Positions 1-7,671 of a stretch of DNA of 64,000 nt are shown piece by piece; position 1 is the first letter of the stretch; each line of letters opens with the position of its first letter. The notes under the pieces were generated by a model. It searched no databases. It was not told the origin of the DNA and saw only the letters and a list, made by a program, of their open reading frames with translations. The position numbers and the translations under genes are program-made. The DNA is from Bin22 sp965207275 (GTDB taxonomy: Bacteria; Chloroflexota; Dehalococcoidia; Lucifugimonadales; UBA3495), in contig CBDBMH010000001.1 in the NCBI GenBank assembly GCA_965207275.1, positions 186,001-250,000 of the forward strand, read 5' to 3'.

Positions 1-702
1 AACGGGAGCAAGATGTTCATCACCAACGCCGACGTGGCCGAGTCCATGGTGGTATTCGCTTCCCAGGACCGGTCCCTGGGCTACCGGGGCATCAGCGCCT
101 TTGTAGTGCCCCAGGGCGCGCCGGGCATGACGGTTACGCCCCTGCACGGCAAAATGGGTATGAGGGCCTCCAGCACCAACGAGATTGTCTTCCAGAACAC
201 CCCGGTTCCGGGCGAAAACCTCCTGGGAGAAGAGGGACGCGGTTTCCGCTACGCCATGGAGATTCTCGACTCCAGCCGCATCATGATCGCCGCCCAGTGC
301 GTGGGCATCGGCCAAGCGGCGCTGGAGGAGGCGGTGCGCTACGCTCAGCAGCGGGAGTCCTTCGGGCGTCCCATTGCCCAGCACCAGGCCGTCCAGTTCA
401 TGCTGGCCGACATGGCCGCCTCGGTCCATGCCGCCCGCACCTGCACCATGCAGGCGGCCACCCTGAAAGACGACGGCCAGCCCTATATCAACGAGGCCTC
501 CATCGCCAAGCTGATCGCCTCCGAGATGTGCGTGGAAGTCACCTCCAAGGCCGTTCAGGTCCACGGCGGGTATGGCTACTTCAAGGACTCACCGGTGGAG
601 CGTTTGTTCCGCGACGCCCGGGTCACCACTATTTACGAGGGAACGTCGGAGGTCCAGCGCCTCCTCATCGCCCGCCAGACCCTGGCCCAGTACCCGGTGT
701 AA
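1..702 (+). CDS. acyl-CoA dehydrogenase, C-terminal part (5' end outside window)
   Basis: The reading frame is open from base 1, so the gene begins upstream of the window; 233 residues are visible. The protein should oxidise acyl-CoA to enoyl-CoA with FAD and pass electrons to an electron-transfer flavoprotein. Visible are the middle beta-domain start (GSKMFITNA), the C-terminal helical domain, and the motif IYEGTSEVQR near the end, which in this family carries the catalytic glutamate. The ATG at 13 is an internal Met, not the start. The following gene is a methylmalonyl-CoA epimerase-like protein, so a role in short-chain or branched acyl-CoA breakdown is likely but the chain length cannot be read from the sequence. 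Confidence 0.93.
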   Translation, partial: NGSKMFITNADVAESMVVFASQDRSLGYRGISAFVVPQGAPGMTVTPLHGKMGMRASSTNEIVFQNTPVPGENLLGEEGRGFRYAMEILDSSRIMIAAQCVGIGQAALEEAVRYAQQRESFGRPIAQHQAVQFMLADMAASVHAARTCTMQAATLKDDGQPYINEASIAKLIASEMCVEVTSKAVQVHGGYGYFKDSPVERLFRDARVTTIYEGTSEVQRLLIARQTLAQYPV

Positions 703-779
703 CCGGGGAACCCGGGGGAAAGGACGCTGGGCGGAAGGAGCGGCGGGGAAAGGGGCCCAAGACTATCAGGAGATGGGAA

Positions 780-1205
780 TTGAACGCCAGCAAGGTTTGC
801 ACAGTTGATTACATCGACCATGTTGGCATCGCCGTGAAGGACATCGACGCCGCCCTCAAGCTGTTTCACGAAGTGTTTGGCGCGCCAATGGCCGAAGTAA
901 AGCAACTGGATGACCAGGGCATCCGCGGCGCGCTGGTGCAGGTGGGCCAGACCCGGCTGGAACTGATGGAACCCACCGCAGCCGACACGACCATCGGCCG
1001 ATTCATCGAGCGCCGGGGAGAGGGCCTGCACCACCTGGCTTTTTATGTAGCCGATCTGCCCGGCAAAATCCAGATAGTCGATGAGCTGGGCCTCCAGTTG
1101 ATTGACCATGCGCCGAGGGAGGGCCTGTCCGGCGACATCGCCTTCATCCATCCCCGTTCCGTTTTTGGAATCCTTACCGAGTTGGTGGAACGCCCCAACG
1201 GCTAA
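780..1205 (+). CDS. methylmalonyl-CoA epimerase-like VOC protein
   Basis: A 141-residue single glyoxalase/VOC-fold protein. It most resembles methylmalonyl-CoA epimerase, which interconverts the R and S forms of methylmalonyl-CoA. Candidate metal ligands are the His of IDHVGIAV (residue 14), a Gln in ALVQVGQ, a His in GLHHLAFYV and the Glu of ILTELVE. The frame is open much further upstream, but TTG at 780 is chosen because AGGAG lies about 8 bases before it and the domain begins right after it. It follows the acyl-CoA dehydrogenase by 77 bases. A B12-binding mutase subunit at 12950 belongs to the same pathway. A different VOC substrate is possible. Confidence 0.82.
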   Translation: MNASKVCTVDYIDHVGIAVKDIDAALKLFHEVFGAPMAEVKQLDDQGIRGALVQVGQTRLELMEPTAADTTIGRFIERRGEGLHHLAFYVADLPGKIQIVDELGLQLIDHAPREGLSGDIAFIHPRSVFGILTELVERPNG

Positions 1206-1240
1206 TTCTCAGCCCATCCCAGATTTCTTCCGGAGGACTC

Positions 1241-2254
1241 TTGGCGGCCCACCTGCTCTATGGTGACAGCTTCCTCGTCTCCCGACAGCTTGACCGGCTT
1301 ACCGGCGAGGCCGGCGCAGATTCCTTGCTGGAGGCCAACCGGCACCAGTTGAGCGGAGGCCAGTTCAATCTGCCCGAACTGCTGGCCGTGTGCAACGCCC
1401 TGCCCTTCATGGATAGCTGCCGCCTGGTGGTTGTGACCGGGTTGCTGGCGACCCTGGAGAGCCGAGGCGGCAGGGGCCGGGGCGCCCGCTCCCTGGGCGA
1501 GTGGGACAAGCTGGCGGACGCTATCGCCCAGATGCCCGAGACCACCCTGCTGTTCCTGGTCGACGGCCCCATCGCCGACAGCAACCCCCTGCTGCGGAAT
1601 CTGCGTCCCGTAACCCAGGCGCAGCACCTGCAGGCGCCCACGGGAGAAGCGTTGGCCCGTTATGTTAAGGACTTGGCCCAGCACAAGGGCTCAGGCATCA
1701 GCCCAGCGGCCATTCGGACGATAACTGACCTGGTGGGCAACGACCTTTGGACGCTGGATCGGGAGCTGGAAAAGTTGTCCCTGTACGCCTCCGGCCGCAA
1801 TATTGAAGAATCGGATATTCAGGAATTGGTCGCCCAGGTGCGGGAGGCCAGTATCTTCAACGCGGTGGACGCGATGATTGACGGCCGGCCCGAGGTGGCC
1901 CTTCGCCTATTGCAAAGACTGCGGCAGGACGGCGCGGCGCTGCCTTACATCATCGGCATGGTGGAGCGACAGTTGAGGCTGGTCTGCCTGGCCCGCTACT
2001 GGACGGAACAGCGGGTATCGCCCCAGGACCTGCCATCCAAGCTGGGAGTGCCTCCCTTCGTTGCCCGCAAGACGGCGGAACAGGCCCGCCGCAACTCCTG
2101 GCCAGATCTGGACCGGCGCTACCGCCGGCTGCTGCAAGCAGACCTGGACTTCAAGACGGGCCGGGTGGACTCGGAAGACCTGGCACTGGAGTTGCTGGTG
2201 GTTGACCTGGCGGGCCCGGCAGCGCAGGAAAGAAACCGTGGCCGCCGCCAGTAG
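1241..2254 (+). CDS. holA: DNA polymerase III subunit delta
   Basis: A 337-residue protein of normal length for the delta subunit, which opens the beta sliding clamp as part of the clamp loader. The N-terminal region starts LLYGDSFLVSRQLDRL, followed by a delta-type sequence with ALPFMDSCRLVVV and LLFLVDGPI, and the C-terminal helical collar with a lineage-typical LYASGRNIEESDIQELV segment. A TTG start at 1241 is supported by GGAGG at 1232-1236. It lies 35 bases after the epimerase-like gene on the same strand and may be cotranscribed, though the functions are unrelated. The next gene is convergent. Confidence 0.9.
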   Translation: MAAHLLYGDSFLVSRQLDRLTGEAGADSLLEANRHQLSGGQFNLPELLAVCNALPFMDSCRLVVVTGLLATLESRGGRGRGARSLGEWDKLADAIAQMPETTLLFLVDGPIADSNPLLRNLRPVTQAQHLQAPTGEALARYVKDLAQHKGSGISPAAIRTITDLVGNDLWTLDRELEKLSLYASGRNIEESDIQELVAQVREASIFNAVDAMIDGRPEVALRLLQRLRQDGAALPYIIGMVERQLRLVCLARYWTEQRVSPQDLPSKLGVPPFVARKTAEQARRNSWPDLDRRYRRLLQADLDFKTGRVDSEDLALELLVVDLAGPAAQERNRGRRQ

Positions 2255-2334
2255 TAGTTAGTTAACCCCGGCGCTTTTTGCCACCGATTGACACAACCGC
2301 CTGGCAGTCCCCTGTCCCTTGACGGAAAGGGAAC

Positions 2335-3321
2335 TTATTCCAATTCTCTCTGTGGCGCCACGGGGTTGAAGCAGGCCACCCAGTGATTCTCTTCCAGTTC
2401 TTCCAGCGGCGGGCTTGGGTTCACCCGGCATTGGCTCAAGGCCTTGTGGCACCTGGGCAGAAAAGCGCATTCCGCTGGCAGGTTAACCATGTCCGGGGGG
2501 CTGCCCCGCAAGGGCTGAAGCCGGCGGTTGGCGTCGTCCAGGCGGGGCAACGACTGGATCAACGACCAGGTGTAGGGATGGCGGGGATCCCTGAAAAGGG
2601 GAATAACATCCGCCGTTTCTGCCAGGCTGCCGGCGTACATCACGGCCACCCGGTTGCCCATGTGCGCCACTACACCCATATCATGGGTGATGAGCAGGAT
2701 GGCCGAGTTCAGTTCCTGGCACAGGCGCTTCAGCCGGGCCAGAATTTCCGCCTGCAGCGTAACGTCAAGGCCCGACGTGGCTTCGTCGGCGATAAGCAGC
2801 TTGGGCTGCATCACCAGGGCAATCCCGATCATTACCCGCTGGCACATACCGCCGCTCAGGTTGAAGGGGTATTCCCCCAGTATTCGACGGGGGTCGGGCA
2901 GGCCCAGTTCCTTCAGCACATCCTGGGCCATGCGGTTCGCCTGCCGGGTGGAGTAGTTGGTATGGTTGAGAATAACCTCCTCCAACTGGGTCCCCACCGT
3001 CTGCACCGGATTCAGGGCCGTTTGCGCATCCTGGAAGACCATAGTGATTTCACTGCCCCGGATGCCGCGCATGTAGTCGTTGCTGGAGCGCATCAGGTCA
3101 ACACCGTTGAAGTACACGCTGCCCTCAACCACTGTGGCCGAATTGGGAAGCAGCCCCATGATGGCCAGGGCCAGAGTACTCTTGCCTGCGCCGCTTTCCC
3201 CCACCACACAGTAGACCTGTCCCTCTTCCTGGGAGAAGCTGACACCGTTCAGGGCCTTCACCTGTCCGGCCTGGGTTTCAAACTCCACCCGAAGGTTTTC
3301 CACTCTCAGTATTTCGCTCAT
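2335..3321 (-). CDS. OppD/DppD-type peptide ABC transporter ATPase, orphan
   Basis: A 328-residue ATP-binding subunit of an oligopeptide/dipeptide-class ABC importer. Motifs in order are Walker A GESGAGKS, the Q-loop in MVFQDAQTALNP, signature LSGGMCQRV, Walker B LLIADEATSGLD, switch His in LLITHDMG, and the C-terminal oligopeptide-transporter extension with four cysteines around CAFLPRC. The DEATSGLD variant replaces the usual DEPTTALD. No permease, binding protein or OppF-type partner lies beside it. The two importer cassettes at 22153-26303 and 30075-33996 lack ATPases, so it may serve them in trans; this is inference. Confidence 0.93.
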   Translation of the reverse strand: MSEILRVENLRVEFETQAGQVKALNGVSFSQEEGQVYCVVGESGAGKSTLALAIMGLLPNSATVVEGSVYFNGVDLMRSSNDYMRGIRGSEITMVFQDAQTALNPVQTVGTQLEEVILNHTNYSTRQANRMAQDVLKELGLPDPRRILGEYPFNLSGGMCQRVMIGIALVMQPKLLIADEATSGLDVTLQAEILARLKRLCQELNSAILLITHDMGVVAHMGNRVAVMYAGSLAETADVIPLFRDPRHPYTWSLIQSLPRLDDANRRLQPLRGSPPDMVNLPAECAFLPRCHKALSQCRVNPSPPLEELEENHWVACFNPVAPQRELE

Positions 3322-3376
3322 GTCATCAACCGTGCCTGACTCGTTGAAATGAGCCGCGGGGGCTGGATCCTCCTTT

Positions 3377-3429
3377 CTTACCGGTCACCGGCGCCCTCAA
3401 AAACCATCCCAAGAGCGCTGACCGGTAAG
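3377..3429 (-). promoter_or_regulatory. inverted repeat upstream of the OppD gene
   Basis: CTTACCGGTCA (3377-3387) and its exact reverse complement TGACCGGTAAG (3419-3429) are separated by 31 bases and lie about 55 bases upstream of the ABC ATPase start at 3321. The spacing would suit either a stem in the 5' untranslated RNA or a pair of operator half-sites. Neither can be decided from sequence alone. Confidence 0.4.
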
Positions 3430-3524
3430 GCGGAAGGTGGTACGGCATTGCCGACTGTCCTATACTCCAAAACCTGACCTTCCACCATCAAGGAAGAAGG
3501 GAGTTCGGGGCAGTTCTCCGGGGA

Positions 3525-4169
3525 TCAGGTCTGGCCCAGGGCCTCCGGTCGAAAGCGCCCACCCTTGAGTTCCGCTACCAGGGATTCCAGGTCCTTTACC
3601 CGCCGTTCAAACCGGGTAGCCACGGTTCCCAACTGCTCCACCCTGTGGGCGTCGCTGCCCGCCGTGGCCCGCAGCGCAAAGGCATTGCCCAGGTCCCTGG
3701 CAAATTCGTTTTCATCGGGTTTGCCCCGGCCGTTGCAACCCTCGATGGCGTCGCACATCAGGAAGAAGTCATCTGCCACCGCTCGCTGCAACATCTCGGC
3801 CCTGGCGTCCGGGTCGCTGCCCCGGTCGGACAGGTAGCGGCGACGGTAGGGGTGAGCCGCAATCATCACTCCGCCGGCCTTGTTGACCATCCGGCGCATG
3901 AAGGCGGGTTTGTGCAACCCAAAAACATACTCGTGCAACCCGAAGACCAGGATATGGCCCGCATCCGTATTGATTTCGCTGCCCGGCAGGACCAGGAATT
4001 CGTGCCTCCGGGAAAGTGATTTTACATCGTCGAGGCTCCAGAATTGGTCGTGTTCCGTGAGGCAGATGCCGTCGAGGCCCAAAGTCTTGGCCCGGTCTAT
4101 AAGATCATCTACGCTGACGAAGCTGTCGTCGGACTTGGGGTAGGTATGCGTGTGCAGGTCTATCAGCAA
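3525..4169 (-). CDS. PHP-family metal-dependent phosphoesterase
   Basis: A PHP-domain hydrolase of about 214 residues. The metal-site motifs appear in order: DLHTHTYPKSDDS near the N-terminus, LTEHDQFW, LPGSEINTDAGH, AAHPYRR, DAIEGCNG, and TAGSDAHR near the C-terminus. Such proteins hydrolyse phosphoesters with a di- or trinuclear metal centre; the substrate cannot be predicted. The frame is open to 4292, with an ATG at 4232 and a TTG at 4169. Neither has a clear Shine-Dalgarno sequence. I chose 4169 because the domain begins there, so the start is uncertain. No functional link to neighbours is visible. Confidence 0.85.
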   Translation of the reverse strand: MLIDLHTHTYPKSDDSFVSVDDLIDRAKTLGLDGICLTEHDQFWSLDDVKSLSRRHEFLVLPGSEINTDAGHILVFGLHEYVFGLHKPAFMRRMVNKAGGVMIAAHPYRRRYLSDRGSDPDARAEMLQRAVADDFFLMCDAIEGCNGRGKPDENEFARDLGNAFALRATAGSDAHRVEQLGTVATRFERRVKDLESLVAELKGGRFRPEALGQT

Positions 4170-4548
4170 GGGAGGCAATCGGCTCTGTATTGATATGGGG
4201 TCTGCCCGGCCAAAAGCCGTCGCAGACCCCATGATACCACAACAGGGAGCTTCGCCTGCCGCTGAGAGTTTTCGGGCACAAGGCAATCGCACCTTGATTC
4301 CGACAATAGGCGTTCAGCTGTCGTAAGAGGGAAAAGCGCCCTTTGTACCGGTTCAAGGTTTCCGCCGGCGCGGGAACGGCGGGTCTTCCCCGGAGCATAC
4401 TGCCGTTGGCCTAGTGACCGGACGCCTTCAGGTTCCCCGGGAGCGGCAAGACCAACCACCGATCTGGAGGCCTGAAACGTGGGCCAGCCCATGGGTTCCC
4501 GCCTCCCTTAAGGTCTTCAAATAATGCAATTTTTTGATTTCCGTTCCA

Positions 4549-4688
4549 TTTTGGGCCGTTTTGGGCCGTTTCGTATCTGGAAGAGGGGCCAGATGGTCCC
4601 CCGGTGGCCCGAGAATGGACCGCTGGCCAGATAGGAAAAGGGTACACCGGATGGGCCATTTCGGGCCGTTTTGGGCCGTTTTGGGCCA
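4549..4688. repeat. two blocks of TTTTGGGCCG 10-bp tandem repeat
   Basis: TTTTGGGCCG occurs twice in tandem at 4549-4568. About 110 bases further on, a block of three units (one starting TTTC, the last ending in CCA) runs from 4659 to 4688. The T-tracts recur every 10 bases, close to the helical repeat, both within and between the blocks, so the DNA may be intrinsically curved. Between the blocks lie ATCTGG and CCAGAT, which can pair. Confidence 0.7.
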
Positions 4689-4922
4689 CTGTCCAGCCTT
4701 GAGCCAGGGAGGTTTTCAGACCTCCGGCCTCTCCCGCCAAGGGTCCGCCCGGCGCGGATTCCGCACCCCAGGGAAAGGGGTGATCCGAGCTTGGCGGGGC
4801 TATATCGTGAATGGGCCATGGAAGTATGGTAGGAAAGCGTTAACCAGGGAATCAAGTGGCAAGTGTCAGCAGGGCAATGACGCATTAAAGAATGGCGTGC
4901 GGAGCCGTTCGGCCAAGCTCGG

Positions 4923-5036
4923 TCCGCCCGCCAAGGGCGGATATTCTACTGCGGCGGACGCCGAAGCATCTGTATCCGTCGCTGGCAGCAAATATTTTGG
5001 ACCCTACGGCAAGCACGCCGATCCGCCTAAGGCGGA
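4923..5036. repeat. TCCGCC/GGCGGA palindromic repeats
   Basis: TCCGCCC-GCCAA-GGGCGGA (4923-4941) and TCCGCCT-A-AGGCGGA (5022-5036) are short palindromes of one family. Close relatives occur at 26468-26488, 35507-35521, 45367-45381, 45393-45407 and 58245-58259, mostly between genes. Confidence 0.65.
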
Positions 5037-5163
5037 CGCCGGGGGCGGCGTCAGTGTCGGACCATGGAGGAGTGGCCGCTAAGGGTGACTTGATTCCCTG
5101 CTGGCAGTCCCGGCGCAATTCGAGTGATACCTATAGTGCGATTGCCCTGTCGTCAGGAAACGC

Positions 5164-7350
5164 TCATTGGGGGATCAGCAGACCCTCGTCCTCCAGTACT
5201 TCCACAATCTGCTCGGCCCGGCTTCCGCCAATCTTCAGCCGGCGTTCCAGGGCCGACGCGCTGAGGTCGGGGTTTCGCATGGCCAGTTCGCGGGCCCGGT
5301 CCACCAGGCTCTCGTCCAGGCCCTCGCCGAACTCCCCATCCTCGCCGTCGTCTTCCAGGTTGATGGGCGGCAGTGGCGGTCCCTTCTGCTCCAGCCAGAA
5401 GTCAACCAGCTTTTCGATTTCGTCATCCAACACCAGGGTGCCCTGGACACGCCTGGGCTTGGGCGCGTCGTTGTTGAGCAGCAACATATCGCCCTTGCCC
5501 AGCAGTTTTTCCGCGCCCACTGAATCCAGGATGACCCGGGCGTCCACCTGGGAAGCAACCGCAAAGGCAACCCGGCAGGGAATGTTGGCCTTCAGCAGAC
5601 CGGTTACCACTTTGACCGACGGCCTCTGGGTGGCCAGCACCAGGTGAATGCCGGCGGCCCGCCCCAGCTGGGCCAGGCGAACCAGGGCCTGCTCGATCTC
5701 GAAACCGCCCACCAGCATCAGGTCGGCAAGCTCGTCCACAATCAAGACCAGGTATGGCATGGGGTCTTTGGACTTGGTATTGTAGCCGCTGATGTTGCGA
5801 GTGCCGATTTCCGCCATGGCCTTGTAGCGACGGGTCATTTCCCGAATCAGGCCACGCAGCATGGGACCAACCTCATCCACCTCAGTTATCACCGGCAGCA
5901 ACAGATGGGGAATACCGTTGAAGGGGGTTAATTCGACCTGCTTGGGGTCCACCATCAGCATGCGAAGCTGGTCCGGGGGCTTGGTCAGCATCATCGAGGC
6001 CACAATGGAGTTGATGCAGACGCTTTTGCCGCTGCCGGTGGCGCCGGCGATCATCATGTGGGGCAGGCCGGTCAGGTCCACGGCCACTGAATCGCCGCCG
6101 GCGTCGGCGCCCAGGGCAATGGGGAGGCCACCCTTGGCCGCAGACTTCCGGAAGTCCGCCGAATCCATTACCTCTCGCATGGTTACCTTGCTGGGCAAAG
6201 GCGCAGGCACCTCCAGCCCCAGCAGGGCCTCCCCCGGGACCTGCTCAAAGCGCAGGCTGGGGCTGCTGATGGCCAGCGACAAGTCCCGCTCCCGCGCCAA
6301 TATATTCTGCACCCGCACCCGGCTGCGGTCGGGTGCGGACGAACCCTCCTTCGCCGCGTTCCTTTTCTCCGTCCAGCCCGGCATCAGCCCGAACCGCACA
6401 ATGCGAGGCCCGGCCTTGATATCCGCAACCTCAACGTTGACGCCATGGTCGGCCAGGGAGTTTTCAATGTCCTCGGCCATCTTCTTCAGGGGTTTTACAT
6501 CGGTGGATCGGACCTCGGCCGGCGCCAGCAGGTCCAGGGGAGGCAGCTTCCACTTGGAATCCTTGGCCGACAGGGTCGAGGGGACAGGGGGGACTACGGC
6601 CTCAGGCGGCTCGATGGCTTCGGCAACATCATTGGGACGTTGACTGGCATCAGGGGTTTCCACAGACTCTTGAGGGCGGTCAGGGCGGCGGAACAGAGCC
6701 GACAGGAGACGGCCCGGGAAACTGAAGGCGGCGCCGACCCACCCCGGGCGGGTGTCCCGATTGAACAGGGACCCTATGCCCCGGCCGATGGCGGATGCCA
6801 CCAACGCTGTACCGCGCGCAGATGCAACGACCCCTAACCACAGGCCCCTGGCGGCGTAGGACAGGCCCAGCCAATAGCCCCGACCGGCCCTTCTCGGCAA
6901 TAAGAGAATGGGAATTACCAAGGCCAGCGGCGTCAGGCGGGCAATACCCTGCAGCAGGGAGTCTCCCATGGCAATGCCGCCCCACCGTCCGCCAAGGCCT
7001 ACGAAGGCCTGTGGTCCGTAACCTGCTTCAAAGAAGGTCAGGATGCCAACGGTCAGGGCGGCCGCGCAAGCGCCGGCCAGCCAGATGTTCCAATGGCGTA
7101 TCAGCCACGGCGGCCGATAGCGCAGGGCAACCAGCAGGGCGGCGAGCCAAACCAGTACCGGAATCCACCCGTAGCCCAGGCCCGCGTAGGCGCGCTCCCA
7201 GACGTCATGGTAGAACCGGAACACCACGTAGGCGATGGCGACGGCGGACCCGGCGATCAAGAAATTCAGGAAAAGGAAGAAGCGGAACCGGAGTCTTGAT
7301 CCATCCGTTGCCGCAGAGGATCGACGCAAGGGCCGCGCTATACCAGCCAT
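5164..7350 (-). CDS. ftsK: DNA translocase FtsK/SpoIIIE
   Basis: A 728-residue septal DNA pump that moves chromosome ends during division. The N-terminus has about four membrane segments within the first 190 residues, followed by a low-complexity linker rich in Pro and Glu. The motor domain has Walker A GATGSGKS at about residues 436-445 and Walker B LVLIVDELADL at about 533-543. The C-terminal winged-helix gamma domain (SASALERRLKIGGSRAEQIVEVLEDEGL) reads oriented polar sequences. The start at 7350 is an ATG preceded by GGGGTG. The gene is 321 bases from RNase J and probably has its own promoter. Confidence 0.95.
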   Translation of the reverse strand: MAGIARPLRRSSAATDGSRLRFRFFLFLNFLIAGSAVAIAYVVFRFYHDVWERAYAGLGYGWIPVLVWLAALLVALRYRPPWLIRHWNIWLAGACAAALTVGILTFFEAGYGPQAFVGLGGRWGGIAMGDSLLQGIARLTPLALVIPILLLPRRAGRGYWLGLSYAARGLWLGVVASARGTALVASAIGRGIGSLFNRDTRPGWVGAAFSFPGRLLSALFRRPDRPQESVETPDASQRPNDVAEAIEPPEAVVPPVPSTLSAKDSKWKLPPLDLLAPAEVRSTDVKPLKKMAEDIENSLADHGVNVEVADIKAGPRIVRFGLMPGWTEKRNAAKEGSSAPDRSRVRVQNILARERDLSLAISSPSLRFEQVPGEALLGLEVPAPLPSKVTMREVMDSADFRKSAAKGGLPIALGADAGGDSVAVDLTGLPHMMIAGATGSGKSVCINSIVASMMLTKPPDQLRMLMVDPKQVELTPFNGIPHLLLPVITEVDEVGPMLRGLIREMTRRYKAMAEIGTRNISGYNTKSKDPMPYLVLIVDELADLMLVGGFEIEQALVRLAQLGRAAGIHLVLATQRPSVKVVTGLLKANIPCRVAFAVASQVDARVILDSVGAEKLLGKGDMLLLNNDAPKPRRVQGTLVLDDEIEKLVDFWLEQKGPPLPPINLEDDGEDGEFGEGLDESLVDRARELAMRNPDLSASALERRLKIGGSRAEQIVEVLEDEGLLIPQ

Positions 7351-7671
7351 AGAGCACCCCAGTATAACTATAATTAAGACTGCGAATATATGTTAACTGA
7401 TGAAAGTCAAGCAATTTAAGGAGAATGAAGGTGGGTTTTGGGGAGTTTGGGACAGGCAACAGGCCCTCATAGCCGGGCAGGCGCCCCGGGAACACTGCGA
7501 AGCGGGAGTTTGGGTCGCACCCAGGGCAAGCTCGTCTTGGGGCTGCCCGTTAGTACCGTCCACTGGTGGATAGTCGGGACATTCAATCCCGGGTCGGAGG
7601 TTACCGCTTTCTCGTAACTGGGGGGCTTAAGCTAAACTAGATCCCGGTCACCCGGGCAGTAATGCGACTGG
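7351..7671. other. intergenic region between RNase J gene and ftsK
   Basis: No gene is supported. The AT-rich end next to ftsK carries a promoter candidate. An 11-base direct repeat GGGAGTTTGGG occurs at 7441-7451 and 7504-7514. CCCGGTCACCCGGG near 7646-7659 can form a small hairpin just beyond the RNase J stop. The middle part resembled a structured RNA at first sight, but I could not match it to a known class. Confidence 0.5.
7368..7396 (-). promoter_or_regulatory. candidate ftsK promoter
   Basis: Reading the minus strand, TTAACA (7391-7396) and TTATAG (7368-7373) are spaced by 17 bases and lie just upstream of the ftsK ATG at 7350. The region is distinctly AT-rich against its surroundings. 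Other -10-like hexamers overlap it, so the exact register is uncertain. Confidence 0.42.

Larger units (their letters stand above)
4170..5163. other. repeat-rich intergenic region
   Basis: About 990 bases without a convincing gene. It holds two blocks of a 10-base tandem repeat (around 4549-4568 and 4659-4688), palindromes of the TCCGCC/GGCGGA family (4923-4941 and 5022-5036), and a piece of the GCGATTGCCCTG repeat at 5137-5149. ORFs in this stretch are short, mutually overlapping and match nothing I recognise. Confidence 0.6.

Noticed and set aside
3432..3460. GGAAGGTGGTACGGCATT resembles the T-box sequence AGGGTGGNACCGCG
   Set aside because: Only a partial match, on the plus strand, with no plus-strand gene downstream and no specifier stem.
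4549..4688. Possible CRISPR array
   Set aside because: The repeat unit is 10 bases, in direct tandem without spacers, and no cas gene is present.
4411..5082. Overlapping ORFs in the repeat-rich gap after the PHP gene
   Set aside because: They are created by the repeats, run on both strands and carry no family motif.
7500..7670. Possible structured RNA (4.5S, 6S or tmRNA-like) between RNase J gene and ftsK
   Set aside because: I could not match conserved elements of any of these RNAs, and the hairpins are weak.
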